This document shows positions 6,044-6,072 of a stretch of DNA of 6,072 bases, in pieces. The notes beneath the pieces are model-generated. The model was not told the DNA's origin and searched no databases. It saw only the letters and a list, made by a program, of their open reading frames with translations. A program made the position numbers and the translations under genes. The stretch is from Paludibacteraceae bacterium (GTDB taxonomy: Bacteria; Bacteroidota; Bacteroidia; Bacteroidales; Paludibacteraceae): NCBI GenBank assembly GCA_017402895.1, contig JAFPLG010000029.1, positions 1-6,072 on the forward strand, in the 5' to 3' direction. Position 1 is the first letter of the stretch; each line of letters starts with the position of its first letter.

Positions 6044-6072
6044 GTCGCCCGACACCTCTTTGATCTGGCCCG

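Noticed and set aside
6044..6072. Start of a further gene or a terminator at the right edge
   Set aside because: Only 29 bp remain; there is no start codon with context and no hairpin, so nothing can be supported.

Overview
The window looks like chromosomal DNA of a member of the Bacteroidales, most like a Prevotellaceae or a related gut or oral lineage. Four things point there. The methionyl-tRNA synthetase has the Bacteroidetes-type KISTS signature and an appended tRNA-binding domain. There are two Bacteroides-type promoters (TTTG / TAnnTTTG). Shine-Dalgarno sequences are absent or poorly placed. Several small proteins belong to Bacteroidetes-specific types. Genus assignment is inference only.

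Left part (1-2798, + strand): a tightly packed run of four genes, probably one transcription unit. First comes the 3' part of a von Willebrand factor A (VWA) domain protein whose start lies outside the window. Then comes a membrane-spanning regulator with a lipoprotein-like signal, periplasmic TPRs, one transmembrane helix and a cytoplasmic helix-turn-helix. It is followed by a 170-residue secreted protein (DUF3244-like, with a T9SS-like C-terminal strand motif) and a 145-residue lipoprotein with a carboxypeptidase-regulatory/transthyretin-like fold. Spacings are 27 bp, 10 bp and a 4-bp ATGA overlap. The domain layout suggests an envelope module in which a periplasmic TPR sensor is linked to DNA binding inside the cell and is co-produced with exported accessory proteins. 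What it senses and controls cannot be read from this window.

Middle (2832-4907, - strand): metG, a full-length housekeeping methionyl-tRNA synthetase, convergent with the left operon and separated from it by only 33 bp.

Right part (5069-6043, + strand): an outer-membrane beta-barrel protein, best started at a GTG codon. The 161-bp space between it and metG carries two good promoter matches that face each other, so the two transcripts are predicted to overlap at their 5' ends.

Two short heptanucleotide tandem arrays of unrelated sequence but the same 7-bp period lie in the gene junctions at 574-601 and 2801-2835. With the face-to-face promoters and the TPR-TM-HTH gene cassette, they are the most noteworthy structures here. 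No RNA genes, CRISPR arrays, insertion sequences or prophage signs were seen.
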